NCBI GenBank assembly: GCA_002104905.1 | Contig: MCFE01000058.1 | Span: 62,001 to 126,000 of the forward strand | From: Basidiobolus meristosporus CBS 931.73 | Lineage: Eukaryota > Basidiobolomycota > Basidiobolomycetes > Basidiobolales > Basidiobolaceae | Direction of reading: 5' to 3' | Length of the DNA: 64,000 nucleotides | In this document: one piece after another, positions 43,893-55,165 of the stretch | Numbering within the stretch: position 1 is the stretch's first letter | Layout of the letters: each line of letters starts with the position of its first letter | Notes under the pieces: model-generated | Databases searched by the model: none | The model's input: the letters and a program-made list of their open reading frames with translations, nothing else | What the model was told of the DNA's origin: nothing | Translations under genes and position numbers: made by a program

Positions 43893-45127
43893 AACACAAA
43901 TTCACTGAGTAAAAATGCAATTGTTAGATACTTGTGTGCACTCTAACCCTTCAGACAAAAAGTGCTTGGTCTAAATACTCAGCCAATCTCCTGACAGCTC
44001 CATTTGCACACTTGGGCAGCATTTTTCAAACAATCCATTAAACCTTGCAATAACTCCATTAAATCAGTGGTGATATGCCAAGGCTTTCAAGTCTTGAATC
44101 TGCTGCATTTCCAGGTAAGCTTCCAATGTCATTGCTGTAAGGTTTGCTTTGCTATCATACACATTTCCTCTGGGCATCCAAACCTCATAAGGATCTGATG
44201 GTATATGAAGCATGTACCTTCTTGCTCACTGACTAAAGGTACAGCCCTAGCAACTGGCCAATTAGTGGAATGGTCATTGCTACTAGGATCTGATTGTTGC
44301 AGTTTCCTAGCAGCTGGCAGTTTTTCAACAAAGTCAATTCCCCATTACTCATATGGTCTTAAACACTCCATGAAAAAGAGCTCAGCAATTCTCCATGGTG
44401 GGCCTTGCTTTATTTTGCAATCTGGGTATGTTTCCATCAGCTTCTCAATATCATTTTCATTTGGGGCCACCATGTTCTTGGTTTTGCACGGCTATAGGCT
44501 CCTTCAGTTCCAAAATATTGATACATACTGTGTAGCTTATGTATTAAATCCATGCCAGCAACATATAGGCAACAGGCAAAAGGGCTTTTACAGCAATTTG
44601 GTTGCATGTTTCATCCCATATTACATATTTGCTGGCTTTGTTCTGGAATAACTTCTTGATATATGCATCCACCCATTAGGAATGGCTTAGTCATCCCAGT
44701 ATTCCAGTTATATGCGTGCAATCTAATTCATGCACTAAGTTGAGTTATGAAGCTTGTTGTAGTCTTGTTACAACATCAGCCACCATGTTGTTTTCTCCAA
44801 GGCAGTAGACAATCTAGAAGTAAAATTGCTGAATGTGGTGACTCAGTCATTTTATTGTTCTAGAGAGTAGCTTCTGAATAAATATATACTTGAGTGAGGC
44901 ATGATACATCGTGACAGTGCACTTGACTCCTTCAATGTAGCATATCCATGTCTTTAGGAAGTGTATTACGGCAAGCACATCCTTCTCATGCACTGAATGG
45001 TTTTGTTCTGCTAAGCCCTGCTTGTTGATTTTGAAAGCAACTTGGTATTCCTTGCCCTCATGTTTTTGGCTTATTCACCAGGTTCCTTCAGAAACTCATT
45101 TTGCTAGCTTGCTCTAAAGCTTGTTCT
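43893..45127 (-). pseudogene. G3 RNase H remnant and integrase, broken
   Basis: From 45127 on the minus strand, RNase H phrases (KEYQVAFKINKQG, then GVKCTVTMYHASLKY) are followed by a linker and integrase (ATRT-, WGIDFV-like and VCANG phrases) to 43893. The integrase segment 43900-44620 is a near-copy, inverted, of 47330-48055. No long sense frame survives; the 148-codon plus-strand frame at 44205 is its antisense shadow. Confidence 0.72.
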
Positions 45128-45496
45128 TGTTGCAATTTAAGAAGTGATTTGGATATAAGGAACTTATCAAGAAATAGTGATAATAGTTGAACTGTTGTTT
45201 ATTTATAAAGAAGCTCAGTATTTATACCTTTGTAGAAGTAATACAGCTGCAACACTAAGTAGGGAGGGTTTCTCAATATTCAGGAGCATTCTGTAACAGT
45301 TTCAGGGTTAGTACATTATGTTTGGTATTAGTGCTAATTTGATCCTGACTATAGGGGAATAATCATAAGATCATATATCTGGAGAAAGTGGTGAAGTTAA
45401 GGCAGTAAATGAGTCCTACAGTGACTAAGACTAGTCTAGAACTGTTAAGTAAATTTTTAGCTGCTGAATGATACCAAATAGTCTAATATCTCAACA
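45128..45496 (-). repeat. Solo LTR of copia family B in G3
   Basis: 369 bases flanked by the perfect 5-base duplication GTTCT (45123-45127 and 45497-45501). It splits the RT phrase ending KKLRE-NKL. Confidence 0.95.
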
Positions 45497-46084
45497 GTTC
45501 TCTCTAGCTTCTTCAAAACCGTCCCAATGTGCACCAAGTGGTTGTCTTCTGTCTTCCTTTATATTAATTGCACTTCAATGATTCACATCCTGCAAGTTAC
45601 TGCCTTCAACACATCAATAAAGTATTCAACCTGATTTAGAAGGTCTGTTCTTTCAGTTTGTCCAAGTAGAGATCTGTACTCATAGATGTATTCCTGAACA
45701 GTTACCATCTATCTGCATGTCTTCAGCTTCCTTCTTAGCAGTGTCTGCTGATATCAAGGCTCAAACATATCCGGAGTTTATATTGCAACCTCATTCAGGA
45801 TAAGTATAGTAGAGCATCCCATTGAAGTGGCTCACCTGATCTTGTTATGGTACCATTGTAAAGCTGCATTGGCTGAGTAAGAAGCAGCTTAATAGAATGC
45901 TTTCTGGAGCAATTCCCTTAGCCATAAAAGCTTCTTCAATCTGGAAGTGACAAGTTCCCAGGTATTCATAGACTCTACCATAGTACCAGCTGAGATTTGC
46001 TGCATAACATTCTTCTATTCTTGATTCTCTGACATCTTAAGGGAGGCTTCTTCTTAATTCAGGAGGGGAGGTTTTGGGTTATTG
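45497..46084 (-). pseudogene. G3 RT end fused to gag by deletion
   Basis: From 46062 on the minus strand gag reads MSENQE..., matching G1 gag (48813 onward). It includes the block around 45730-45640 (TLLRRKLKT-like, then KLKEQTLLNQVEYFIDVLK). At about 45585 the sequence switches to RT (EDRRQPLGAHWDGFEEARE in shifted frame; G1 EEDHLVHIEKVLKKL). About 1.4 kb present in G1 is therefore missing. Confidence 0.7.
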
Positions 46085-46142
46085 CTGCTATGCAGAAATA
46101 TTCCAGCTCAAAAGAATGTAAGAAGAAAGGACTTTGTTTTTA

Positions 46143-46509
46143 TGTTACAAGTCTTGGTATAAGAGTTGTAGTTCCATTGGGAGTTTAGCCAGCATTATAT
46201 TCACTAAAACTTGAACAGATTTTCATTGAGGTTCCAGCAGCACCTTATTTACATTTTGCCAGATCAGTTACTGACTAATTGTATTTCCTATATTAGTTAT
46301 GGCTGATAATTGATTTGAATGCATCACCTTCATCCAATTAGATCCTACTGAATGTATCTTTTCTATCTAATAAGCATCTGTTGAATAACTTGCTGACTGG
46401 TGCTACTGAATTCATAGATAACACTCATGCACAAAGAGACTAAGCATAAAACTGATTGATCTGACTAAGAACTGATCTATCTTATGTATTCAAGCTATAA
46501 CTCATAACA
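46143..46509 (-). repeat. 5' LTR of G3
   Basis: About 367 bases, TGTTACAAGTCTTGG to CTCATAACA on the plus strand; the reverse complement of the G1 LTRs with substitutions. Confidence 0.85.
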
Positions 46510-46929
46510 CCCTACTTCTCCTTAACTTGCATATCCACACTTGTCACTCCAGCAGCTTGGAATTAATAACCCTCTTTGTGATGTTATGCTATGATTGTGA
46601 TAGTGTTTTGTTGATTATGCTGCTATATAGGCAAGTAAGCTTGACTGTGATTAGATACCTCTTCAATGGGGTTTGAAATGTAGTTTGGACAGTTTTATTT
46701 CTTCCTACACTTACATGAGTAGACTTGACCAGTGCATACATACATCATATATAAAACAGACTCTTTCTGTAGTAAGGTAATCATATTTCCTGCAGAAAGT
46801 TGATCCTTGAAGCTATTGCTATGCACTTATTCACATTTTATCTTATCATTATTATCTCATTTTTCTTTGTTCAAATTGTTAATATTACCCCCATAAGATG
46901 CTAGCCCTGATTAGCTATCAGCATTAGTT
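46510..46929. other. Unassigned, with a short P-like piece
   Basis: No gene. Bases 46545-46640 (CAGCAGCTTGGAATTA, then ACCCTC) resemble the P1 subterminal region at 877-950. The rest matches nothing I recognise. Confidence 0.35.
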
Positions 46930-47310
46930 ATTGCCAATGCTATGCAGTTTTGTGATCACCAGATATAGCTACAGTAGGCAGGTATATGTATCAGTGCTCA
47001 TGTCACATAACCTTGGTCTGTGCTACCATACCTAACATTTCAGTACTTTATATGGAATTTCTTTGTCATGCAGGTTTCAGTTCCCTAATCCTAGCCCTTC
47101 CAGGATCTTCTTAGAATGTTATAAGCTTGTGATGATATCATCAAGATTTCTACTGATGGCTGAAATCTTCTAGAGCCAATCCATTAGTGATCACTTGGCA
47201 AGCAGGAAAAGTTTTCAACAATCAATCATCCCTTATATCAGTAACACTTTCCCCCAATTGGTTAGTTTTTGATCACTGCACCTACATACAACAGTTGCAC
47301 CTCAGACCTG
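46930..47310 (+). repeat. Diverged fragment of H-family LTR
   Basis: Parallels 7090-7450 in order: AGGCAGGTA, CATGTCACAT, CTACCATACC, CAGGTTTCAG, TCAAGATTTCTACTGAT, GTGATCACTTGGC and GATCACTGC. It has many substitutions and indels and lacks both ends. Confidence 0.65.
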
Positions 47311-47329
47311 GAGCACCCAGTGAGCTGGA

Positions 47330-48095
47330 GAAGCAGTATAGGATAAAACATGCTACCAAATTGCTGTCAAAGCACTTCTGCCTATTGCTTGTATGTTGCT
47401 GGCCTGGATTTAATACATAAGCTACACAATATGTATGGATATTTTGGAATTGAAGGAACCTATAGCCTTGCAAAACCAAGAACATGGTGGCCCCAAATGA
47501 AAATGATATTGAGAAGCTGGTGGAAACATACCCAGATTGCCAAATCAAGCAAGGGCCACCATGTGGAATTGCTGAGCTCTTTTTCATGGAGTGTTTAAGA
47601 CCATATGAGTATTGGGGAATAGACTTTACTGAAAAACTGCCAGCTGCCAGGAAACTGCAACAATTAGATCCTAGTAGCAATGACCATTCCACTAATTGGC
47701 CAGTTGCTAGGGCTGTACCTTTAGTCAGTGAGCAAGAAGTTACATGCTTCATCTACCATCAGTTCCTTGTGAGGTTTGGATGCCCAGAGGAAATGTGTAT
47801 GATAGCAAAGCAAACCTTACAGCAATGACATTGGAAGCTTACCTGGAAATGCAGCAGATTCAAGATTTGAAACCCTTGGCATATCACCTCTGATTAAATG
47901 GAGTTATTGCAAGGTATATTAGATTGTTTTGAAAAATGCTGACCAGGTGTGCAAATGGAGCTGTCAGCAGATTGGCTGAGTATTTAGACCAAGCACTTTT
48001 TGTCTGAAGGGTTAGAGTGCACACTACTATCCAACAATTGCATTTTACTCAGTGAATGGGGGTGAACCAAGGATTCCAGGAGATCTCACTTAAGA
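47330..48095 (+). pseudogene. Gypsy G4 integrase fragment
   Basis: Plus-strand frames encode LDLIHKLHNMYGYFGIEGTY (zinc His pair, 47400-47460), NDIEKLVETYPDCQIKQG, YWGIDFTEKLPAARK and VRFGCPEEM (47484-47828), then GEPRIPGDLT-like sequence up to 48095. The second catalytic Asp region reads CMIAKQTLQ and lacks the Asp. The copy ends at P4. It is the mirror partner of the G3 integrase segment. Confidence 0.8.
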
Positions 48096-48096
48096 A

Positions 48097-48386
48097 CACT
48101 CCATATGATATTTCCTTTTGCCACCTCCCCTTGCCCCTTTCATAATAACATTGTAGAATCACCTCTCTTCATTTGCTACCCATTACAACCTTGGGTATTC
48201 TACATAGAGTTAGAATTAGCAAAAACTATGGTATACTGCTGACTAACCTCTGCATACAGGCACACCTGTGGCAAATGACTCACTTCTATCACCCCAACTT
48301 TGCTGTATTTTAGTGAGGTTGCCACCACTTTTGTCATAAAAACCTCATGAATGTCTTCAAGTAACTTTTTGGTATTCAGACACTAT
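48097..48386. mobile_element. P4 fragment, left part
   Basis: Aligns with P1 at about 1195-1550, including CTACCTCCC, CTTGGGTATTC, CACCTGTGGCAA and TTTTTGGTATTC. It is cut by G1 and continues at 53320. Confidence 0.75.
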
Positions 48387-48754
48387 TGTTATGATCTGCA
48401 GCTTGAATGTCTAAGCTAGATCAGTTCTTAGTCAAATTAATTAGTTAAATGTTTAGGCTATCAGTATATCAGCATTATTTATCAAATCAGTAGCATTAGT
48501 CAGTAAATGAATCAGCAGATCCTTATCAGACAGAAATTGAAATATTAGATAAGATCTTATTGGGTGATGATGATGCAACCAAATAAGTCATCAGCCACAG
48601 CCTACATTAAGGAATACAATTAGTCAGCAATTGATCTGGCAAAATGTATATAAGGAGCTGCTGGAATCTCAATAAAGATCAATTCAAGCATAGTGAACAC
48701 AATACTAGCTAAACTCTCTATTCCTCTACAACTCTTATACTAAAACTTGTAGCA
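48387..48754 (+). repeat. 5' LTR of G1
   Basis: 368 bases, TGTTATGATCTGC to CTTGTAGCA. Confidence 0.92.
48647..48676 (+). promoter_or_regulatory. G LTR TATA box and poly(A) signal
   Basis: TATATAA at 48647-48653 and AATAAA at 48671-48676. The same pair is in the 3' LTR. Confidence 0.6.
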
Positions 48755-48770
48755 TTGGTAGCAGCAATAG
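48755..48770 (+). other. G1 primer-binding site
   Basis: TTGGTAGCAGCAATAG follows the LTR end directly. The TGG start one base in fits a tRNA CCA end. Confidence 0.5.
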
Positions 48771-48812
48771 CCCAAAACATCCCTCCTGAAGAAAGAAGAA
48801 GCCTCCCTCAAG

Positions 48813-49640
48813 ATGTCCAGAAATCAAGAATGGAAGAATGCTCTGCAACAAATCCTGGCTCAGCAGCAACAGTTACTCCAGATCCTTAGCCAGCAGCAAC
48901 AAGGAATGACTACCATGGCCCAAAGCCAGCAAAACCCTGTCAAGAGCAATTTTAGTGTGAAAGTCAACTAGTACCATGGTAGAGTCAATGAAAACCTGGG
49001 AACTTGGCTTTTCCAGATTGAAGAAGCTTTCAAGGCTAAAGGAATTGCTCCAAAAAGCAAGTTACATTATGCAGCCTCTTACCTGGCAGACGCAGCATTA
49101 CAGTAGTACCACAACAAGATCAGGTCAGCCACCATGATGAGATGCTCTACAATCTCTACCTGGGATGAGTTTGTGTTGGAAATTCATGATGCTTTTAAGC
49201 CCCCACACCAACAGACACTACTAAGGAAAAGGTTGAAGACACTCAGACAGAAAGGAATGGTCCAAGAGTGCATCTATGCGTATAGATGTCACTTGGGCAA
49301 ACTGAAAGAATGGACCCACTTGATCAAGTTGAATCCTTTATTGATGAGTTGAAAGAAAGAACTTGTAAGGAAGTGAATTATTGAAGACCTCAGACTATTG
49401 AAGAAGCCATCAAGATTGCTGTAGACTATGGCTCAGCTATGTTTGGAGTTGGGAAGCCCACAATGACTAATCAGAGAGGCTACAATCACTATGAAATAAG
49501 ACAATTAGAAGCAGTGCCAATGGAAATGGATGCCATACAGAAGAATCCTACCTCAGAAGAATGTTAGAAGAATGGACTTTGCTTCAATTGCCACCAGCAG
49601 GGACATATTGCAAAGTACTGCCCTCAGAGAAGAAACAGGA
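48813..49640 (+). pseudogene. Gypsy G1 gag, broken
   Basis: Starts MSRNQEWKNALQQILAQQQQ, with a Gln-rich leader, then NENLGTWLFQIEEAFKAKG and YLADAALQ typical of gypsy capsid. Stops occur at about 48970 and 49105 (TAG where G2 has CAG), and a frameshift near 49350. A zinc knuckle region lies at 49560-49625 (CFNCHQQGHIAKYCP in frame). Gag would form the particle. Confidence 0.85.
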
Positions 49641-49675
49641 GCCAGCCATCAAGAACCTTTAACCATATTGAGGCC

Positions 49676-49940
49676 ATGGAGCATAGTAATGTGGAGGATG
49701 AACTTGAAGAAGACTCAGAACTCACCTTCCATATGACAGAAGAATACCTTTCCCAGATGCCCTCAAACTCAGGAAAGCTATTATACTTGAATGGAGTAAT
49801 CAATGGAGTACCTGCCAAGATCATTATTAACTCAGGAGCATTGCATGAGTACATGTCAGAGCAATTTGCTTTGAAAGCTGGCATCAACCTGGAACCAAAT
49901 CAACTTCAGTCGCAACAGCTGATGGGAACTCTCACATAAA
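49676..49940 (+). pseudogene. Gypsy G1 protease
   Basis: An 87-codon frame with LNGVINGVPAKIIINSGALHEY. The family motif has Asp where Asn stands in INSGA, so the catalytic residue is lost. A stop follows at about 49937. G2 has IESGAS at the same place, a separate loss. Confidence 0.82.
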
Positions 49941-50010
49941 CAACCATATTACTCAGCCAGCATGGATGTAGATCCATGACCATAAATAGGATCTGCAGGC
50001 CTGTATATTT

Positions 50011-50996
50011 GTGAACTGCAAGTTTGACCCTGTACTTGGGAAACCTGGTCATTTTGTTGTATCCCATCAATCAACTGGAGAACCCATGCTACTCAGATCC
50101 AGAAGGACAACAAGACCTATGAGCTATTACCTGCCAGACTGCATTTTAACTTGGTCAATACCAGTTTGTGTGAAACAAGTGAGCTTAGCACAACACAGAT
50201 CTGTAGAGCACTGAGAAAAGGCACCCAGATGTTCCTCATGGCAGTATTACTGGAGGATTCCTCTACTCCAGTACCCCAGAAGGTCCAGACTCTTTTGAAG
50301 GAATATTCAGACATATTTCCTGAAGAGCTTGTAAGCCTACCACCAGTCAGAGATGTTGGTCATGCCATTGAAACAGAAGATAGCCCTCCAGTGAGTAAGA
50401 CACCTTACAGAATGAGTTTATTGGAGCTGGAAGAGATGAAGAGACAAACAGATCAGTTACTGGAGCAAGGATATATCAGACCCAGCAAGTCACCTTGGGG
50501 AGCATCAGTACCTTTTGTCAAGAAGAAGGATGAAACACTCAGGATGTGCATTGACTGCTGAGCCCTAAACTCAGTTACTGTGAAGAATAAGTACCCCATA
50601 CCTTGGATTGATGAGCTTTTGGATCAACTCAATGGAGCCACTATTTTCAGCATGATTGATCTGATGTCAGGATACATCCAGATTAGGGTGAAGCCAGAAG
50701 ATATCCCTAAGATAGCATGCAGGACTAGGTATGGACATTACAAGTACTTGGTCATGAGTTTGGGCCTCACCAATGCCTCTGCAATATTCATGACCCTGAT
50801 ACAGACTTTCTTCCAGGAGTACTGAGACAAGTTTGTCATAATATACCTAGATGATATATTGATATACAGCAAGACAGAAGAGGATCACTTGGTGCACATT
50901 GAAAAGGTCTTGAAGAAGCTAAGAGAGCACAAGCTTTATGGCAAGCTACCTAAGGGTGAGTTCTTCAAGGAACATATTGAAAATCTGTGACACATA
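50011..50996 (+). pseudogene. Gypsy G1 reverse transcriptase, broken
   Basis: Frames 50151-50561, 50580-50825 and on to 50990. Motifs in order: [40 protein letters not shown], a stop in place of the Arg of [40 protein letters not shown] and IIYLDDILIYS. The YLDD loop is intact. Three stops (at about 50561, 50823 and 50988) separate the pieces. Confidence 0.88.
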
Positions 50997-52940
50997 GTGA
51001 CTAGCACAGGAGTAACCTTGGACCCTAAAAAGGTTGAACTTATCAAGAATCTGAAGCAGCCCCATAGCATATTAGAGCTCAGATCATTCCTTGGAATGGT
51101 TTCCTATTATTGGAGATTTTTCAAGTCCTTTGCAAGTATTGCAGCCCCATTAACTGATATCCTCAAGAAAGACAACACCTACAAGTGGGACATAGCTTGT
51201 GAAACTGCCTTCCAGATGCTTAAGAATGAACTTGCTAAGCTGCCAAGCTTAAGAATACCTGACTTCAGAAAAGAGTTCACTCTGTGCACCAATGCTTCAG
51301 ATTATGCAATTGGTGGAGTGTTGAGCCAAGAACACAAGGGAAAGGACTACCCCATTGCCTTTGCATTCAGGAAACTGAACTCAACAGAACAAAACTATCC
51401 AGTGCATGAGAAGGAGATGCTTGCTATAATACACTGCTTGAAGTCATGGAGATGCTATATTAAAGGAGTCAAATGCACTGTAAAGACTGATCATGCCTCC
51501 CTCAAGTATATATTCACTCAGAAGGTACTCTGTAGAAGAATGACAAGATGGAGTGAATACATTCAGCAATTTGACTTGGACATTTTCTACTGCCCTGGAA
51601 AAAACAACACAGTTGCTGACACCTTATCAAGATTAGATCAAGTTGCACAACTCAACTTGGTGCATGAATCAGATTGGCATAGCCTATTACCAAAGTACTT
51701 GGAGGACCAAGCCATTCCTAATGAGGTGGATGAAGATATCAAGAAGAGAATCCAGGATGAAGCCAGAAAATTTGTAGTACAGGATGAAACACTCTACCAA
51801 ATTGTTGATGGAAGCCCTGTTGCCTATTTCCCTTGTGTTTTTTGCCTGGATTTAATACATAAGCTACACAATGGATATGGACATCTTGGAATTGAATGAA
51901 CCTATAGCCTTGTGAAAGCTAGAGCATGGTGGCCCAGAATCAAACATGACATGGAGAAGCTAGTGAAAGCATGCCCAAAATGCCAAATCAATCAAGGCCA
52001 ACCACAGAGAGCTGCTGAACTCTTTCCTTTGGAGCCTGTAAGACCATTTGAAAGATGGGGAATTGACTTTATTGGAAGACTGCCAACTACCAGAAAATGC
52101 AATTGTTGGATCCTAGTAGCAATTGACCATGCCACTAAATAGCCAGTGGCTAAAGCTGTACCTATAGCCAGTGGACAAGAAGTTGCAAGTTTCATCTACT
52201 ATGAGATCCTTATGAAGTTTGGATGCCCTGTAGAGATTCTAGCCAATAGAGGTGCAAGCTTTATGGCAAAATCATAGGAAGCCTACCTGGAAATGCAGCA
52301 GATCAAATACTTAAAAACCTTAGCATATCACCGCAGAACTAATGGAGTCACTGAACGGTTTAATGGATTATTTGGAAAAGTGCTGACCAAGTATGCAAAT
52401 GGAGTTGTCAGTAGATGGGATGAGTATATAGACCAAGCACTCTTTGCATGCAGAGTCAGAGTACACAACACCACTCAGCAATTGCCATTTTACTTAGTGT
52501 ATGGATGTGAACCAAGGATTCCAGGATATCTCACACAATTAAAGCTCACAGACACCTTAGAAGATGAACTCAGTCAGCCAAGTAGACACCAGCAGCTGGA
52601 ACAAAGACGTCAAGAGGCACAGACCAAAGTATCTCAAAGCGCAGAAACAATGAAGAAGAGATTTGATCAGACTATAGCACAAGAAGCATTGACAGTTGGG
52701 AACTTTGTATTGCTAAGAAACAACAGTTGGAAGAAGTTTGAGCCACATTGGACAGGACCATTCAAGATCATCAGAGAATGTCCATTTGCAACTTACCAAC
52801 TAGTGGACAAGCAAGGCAATATCCAGGAAGACTTAGTGCAAAGGGACAGACTCAAGCTTGCAAGACTTGGTGATAATACTGAACCATCAAGATATTGGTA
52901 TTACAAGAAAAGAGATTCAGGAGCGCCTTCTCAACTTTAG
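50997..52940 (+). pseudogene. Gypsy G1 RNase H and integrase, broken
   Basis: A 300-codon frame (50997-51899) has the RT tail, FTLCTNASDYAIGGVLSQE (RNase H, Asp of CTDAS now Asn), EKEMLAIIHCLKSWR, KTDHASLKYIF and NTVADTLSRLD, then the integrase zinc His pair (HKLHNGYGHLGIE). After a stop the Cys pair is at CPKCQINQ and WGIDFIGRL gives the first Asp (52055). The second Asp is lost (LANRGASF). The third residue is in GVTERFNG (52350). The C-terminus (VGNFVLLRNN, WTGPFKI) runs to 52940. Integrase is inactive. Confidence 0.88.
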
Positions 52941-52950
52941 CAGCGGAGAA

Positions 52951-53319
52951 TGCTATGATCTGCCGCTTGAATGTTCAAGTAAGATCAGTTTTTAGTCAAA
53001 TTAATTAGTTATATGTTTAGGTTATCAGTATATCAGTATTATTTATCAAATCAGTAGCATTAGTCAGCAAATGAATCAGCATATCCTTATCAGACAGGAG
53101 TAGATATATTAGGTAGGATCTTATTGGGTGATGATGATGCAATCAAATGAGTCATCAGCCACAGCCTACATTAGGAAATACAATTAGTCAGCAAATGATC
53201 TGGCAAAATGTATGTAAGGAGCTGCTGGAATCTCAATAAAGATCAGTTCAAGTTTTAGTGAATACAATACTAGCTAAGCTCCCTATTCCTCTACAACTCT
53301 TATACCAATACTTGTAGCA
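52951..53319 (+). repeat. 3' LTR of G1
   Basis: 369 bases, TGCTATGATCTGC to CTTGTAGCA, preceded by a purine-rich tract (AGCAGCGGAGAA). Confidence 0.92.
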
Positions 53320-55165
53320 CTAAACTGCTTCTTTGGGCTAGATTTTAGTCCCCTTTTTGGGTACACTGTGGTTCTTATTTGTATGAATTTGATATTCAAT
53401 GGTGTAGAAATTAGCTTGGATTCAGAAGAAACATGGCATACTTTGGCAGAGTTGTCCTAATAAGAATCAGTGGCACCAAGCATCTGCCCCATCCTTGCAG
53501 TACTTAACTGGTTGCTCATAAGCTGGAGCTGCATAGCTGCTTGATGCCAAAGGCATAGTTGCTCTATATGCATATCTGTCTAAGCTATTTTTCAACTCTT
53601 CCTTACTGTCCTCCATGTACCATTGTATCTGATCTATGACAGACTTGAAGGTAATATTCTTGACAAAATTGGGGTATTGTTGTACTTTTAACTTGGCTTG
53701 TCTTGCTATTTCCTCACATATCTGCTTTATAAGAAGCTCTCACAAGGAGTAGTAAGATCCAATATTTTAGATGCACCAAGTAAGATGGAATGGAGAATGG
53801 ATACAGCAGTGGCAGAGCTCTACACACCTGGCTGTATTATTGTAGTATAGCCGCTCATATCCAAACACAAACTCCTTGTATAAAAGCTGCACATACATCA
53901 AGTGGGTATTATTGATCTGCAGTTGTATGGTAAACATACCTGGCACCAACAAGTTTATCCATACAGCTATTATGGTGCAGCTCATCCAGTCCTTGCATTT
54001 GTGTTGTTACACTTGAGCATGAATATTAATTGGGACTTGTGAGAAATACTATAGGTAGCAAATATTATGTATTATCATACCATTTCCTTCAATTATCTCA
54101 GGTATCTCAATGGACTTACTTAGCTCAAGATGTCTCATTTATAGCTTGTTGATTAGCATGAAGAAACGGCTTAAGGGCTAATGCATTGCTTACGGTGGAA
54201 AGATTATGCTCCAAGAGATTAGATTGGTTCCATTGGAGAGCACAATCTTGAGCCATTAGTGCCAAAAGTGCCAAAGTGTGCCTGAAAGATATAGCCAACC
54301 TATCCTTGGCCACATAATGTGAAATATAATTCAACATCCTCATGCATGCAAAGCAGCCCCTATATATCATCCACTGAGCTAAAAAATTTCCATTTTTTTT
54401 GGATCAAGGCTGCTCATGTCATATAAGTGCACAGAAGGACTGCAGATATAAGTCTGGTGGACAATACTCATGGTACTCTGAGTCTGGCTCCCAAGGATTG
54501 TAACATGCTGCAAAAATCCCTGGCAGTATCTTGGTCTACTAATACAATTGGGCAATATGGACTTTCCCCAGCGTAGTGAGTGAAACACAGGGGCTGCATT
54601 GCCTAAAGAATTGCTCCACTTAGCCACTCTGGCACATAGTGGTAATATCTGGAACTCATTGCTCAATGTGGCAACATCTACAGGAGCAAGTCTATTCACT
54701 TAGTCTTTAGTATCTTGGGCTTGGATTAATACCATATTCTGGCTGATGGCATGTTGCTTGCTAGTGTTGCTGTAACTGCATACTGACTTCTGTACATTCC
54801 CTTATTGGTGTTTGTGTTGTGGAGTAAGTGCCTAGGTTCTCTCACAGTCAAGAGTAATACCATCCATTGTGCCCAAAAAGGTTGGCTATCTTGCTAAAAG
54901 CTAGAGTATCATCTATGCAGAAAATATTAGGTGCTCTGGCATTTTGGTCATTTATTTATTTCCCTCTGGACAGCATACAAAACTCATCTAGAAATGGAAA
55001 CAGGTGGCTACTCAGGTTGGATGGTGATATAGGCCCAGATATCTTTGACACTACCATTGGATGTCTGCTCTGATACTTTAATGCTGGAGGCTAGTCCAGG
55101 TTGAATAGAATCAGTGAACAGCAGAATTTGCTGGCCAAGTACTTTTTTGGCAAGAATCCATCCAG
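53320..55165 (-). pseudogene. P4 fragment with Tnp2 transposase remnant
   Basis: Continues P4 after G1 and parallels P1 1555-2760. Minus-strand frames include QLLYKEFVFGYERLYYNNTARCVELCHCCIHS (53985-53767), matching P1 (2172-1852), and a 106-codon frame (54699-54379) with VATLSNEFQILPLCARVAKW and PVFHSLRWGKS, a central region that P1 lacks. Sequence at 55085-55165 matches the P1 CWP/GLASNKY block. It is then cut at the junction with G2. Many stops are present. Confidence 0.75.

Larger units (their letters stand above)
43884..46509 (-). mobile_element. Gypsy G3, deleted minus-strand copy
   Basis: Minus-strand family G sequence: 5' LTR (46143-46509), gag (to about 45590), then a direct jump into the end of RT (45590-45497), RNase H (45127-44650) and integrase (44650-43884). 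Protease and most of RT are deleted. A solo B LTR (45128-45496) splits RT. The 3' LTR is missing; the copy ends at B4. Confidence 0.82.
48387..53319 (+). mobile_element. Complete gypsy element G1
   Basis: 4933 bases with two LTRs (48387-48754 and 52951-53319), a primer-binding site, gag, protease, RT, RNase H and integrase in gypsy order. It lies inside P4, whose two halves (ending ATTCAGACACTAT and starting CTAAACTGC) rejoin into the P1 sequence at about 1550. The target duplication is imperfect (CTAT/CTAA). A limited number of stops interrupt otherwise long frames. Confidence 0.92.

Noticed and set aside
44205-44651. 148-codon plus-strand frame
   Set aside because: It is the antisense of the G3 integrase segment. 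A matching antisense frame occurs at 47282-47752 opposite G4, which has a clear sense integrase.
26314-45496. Regularly repeated 369-base units suggesting a tandem array
   Set aside because: These are LTRs of separate B elements with their own flanks and directions, not a tandem array.
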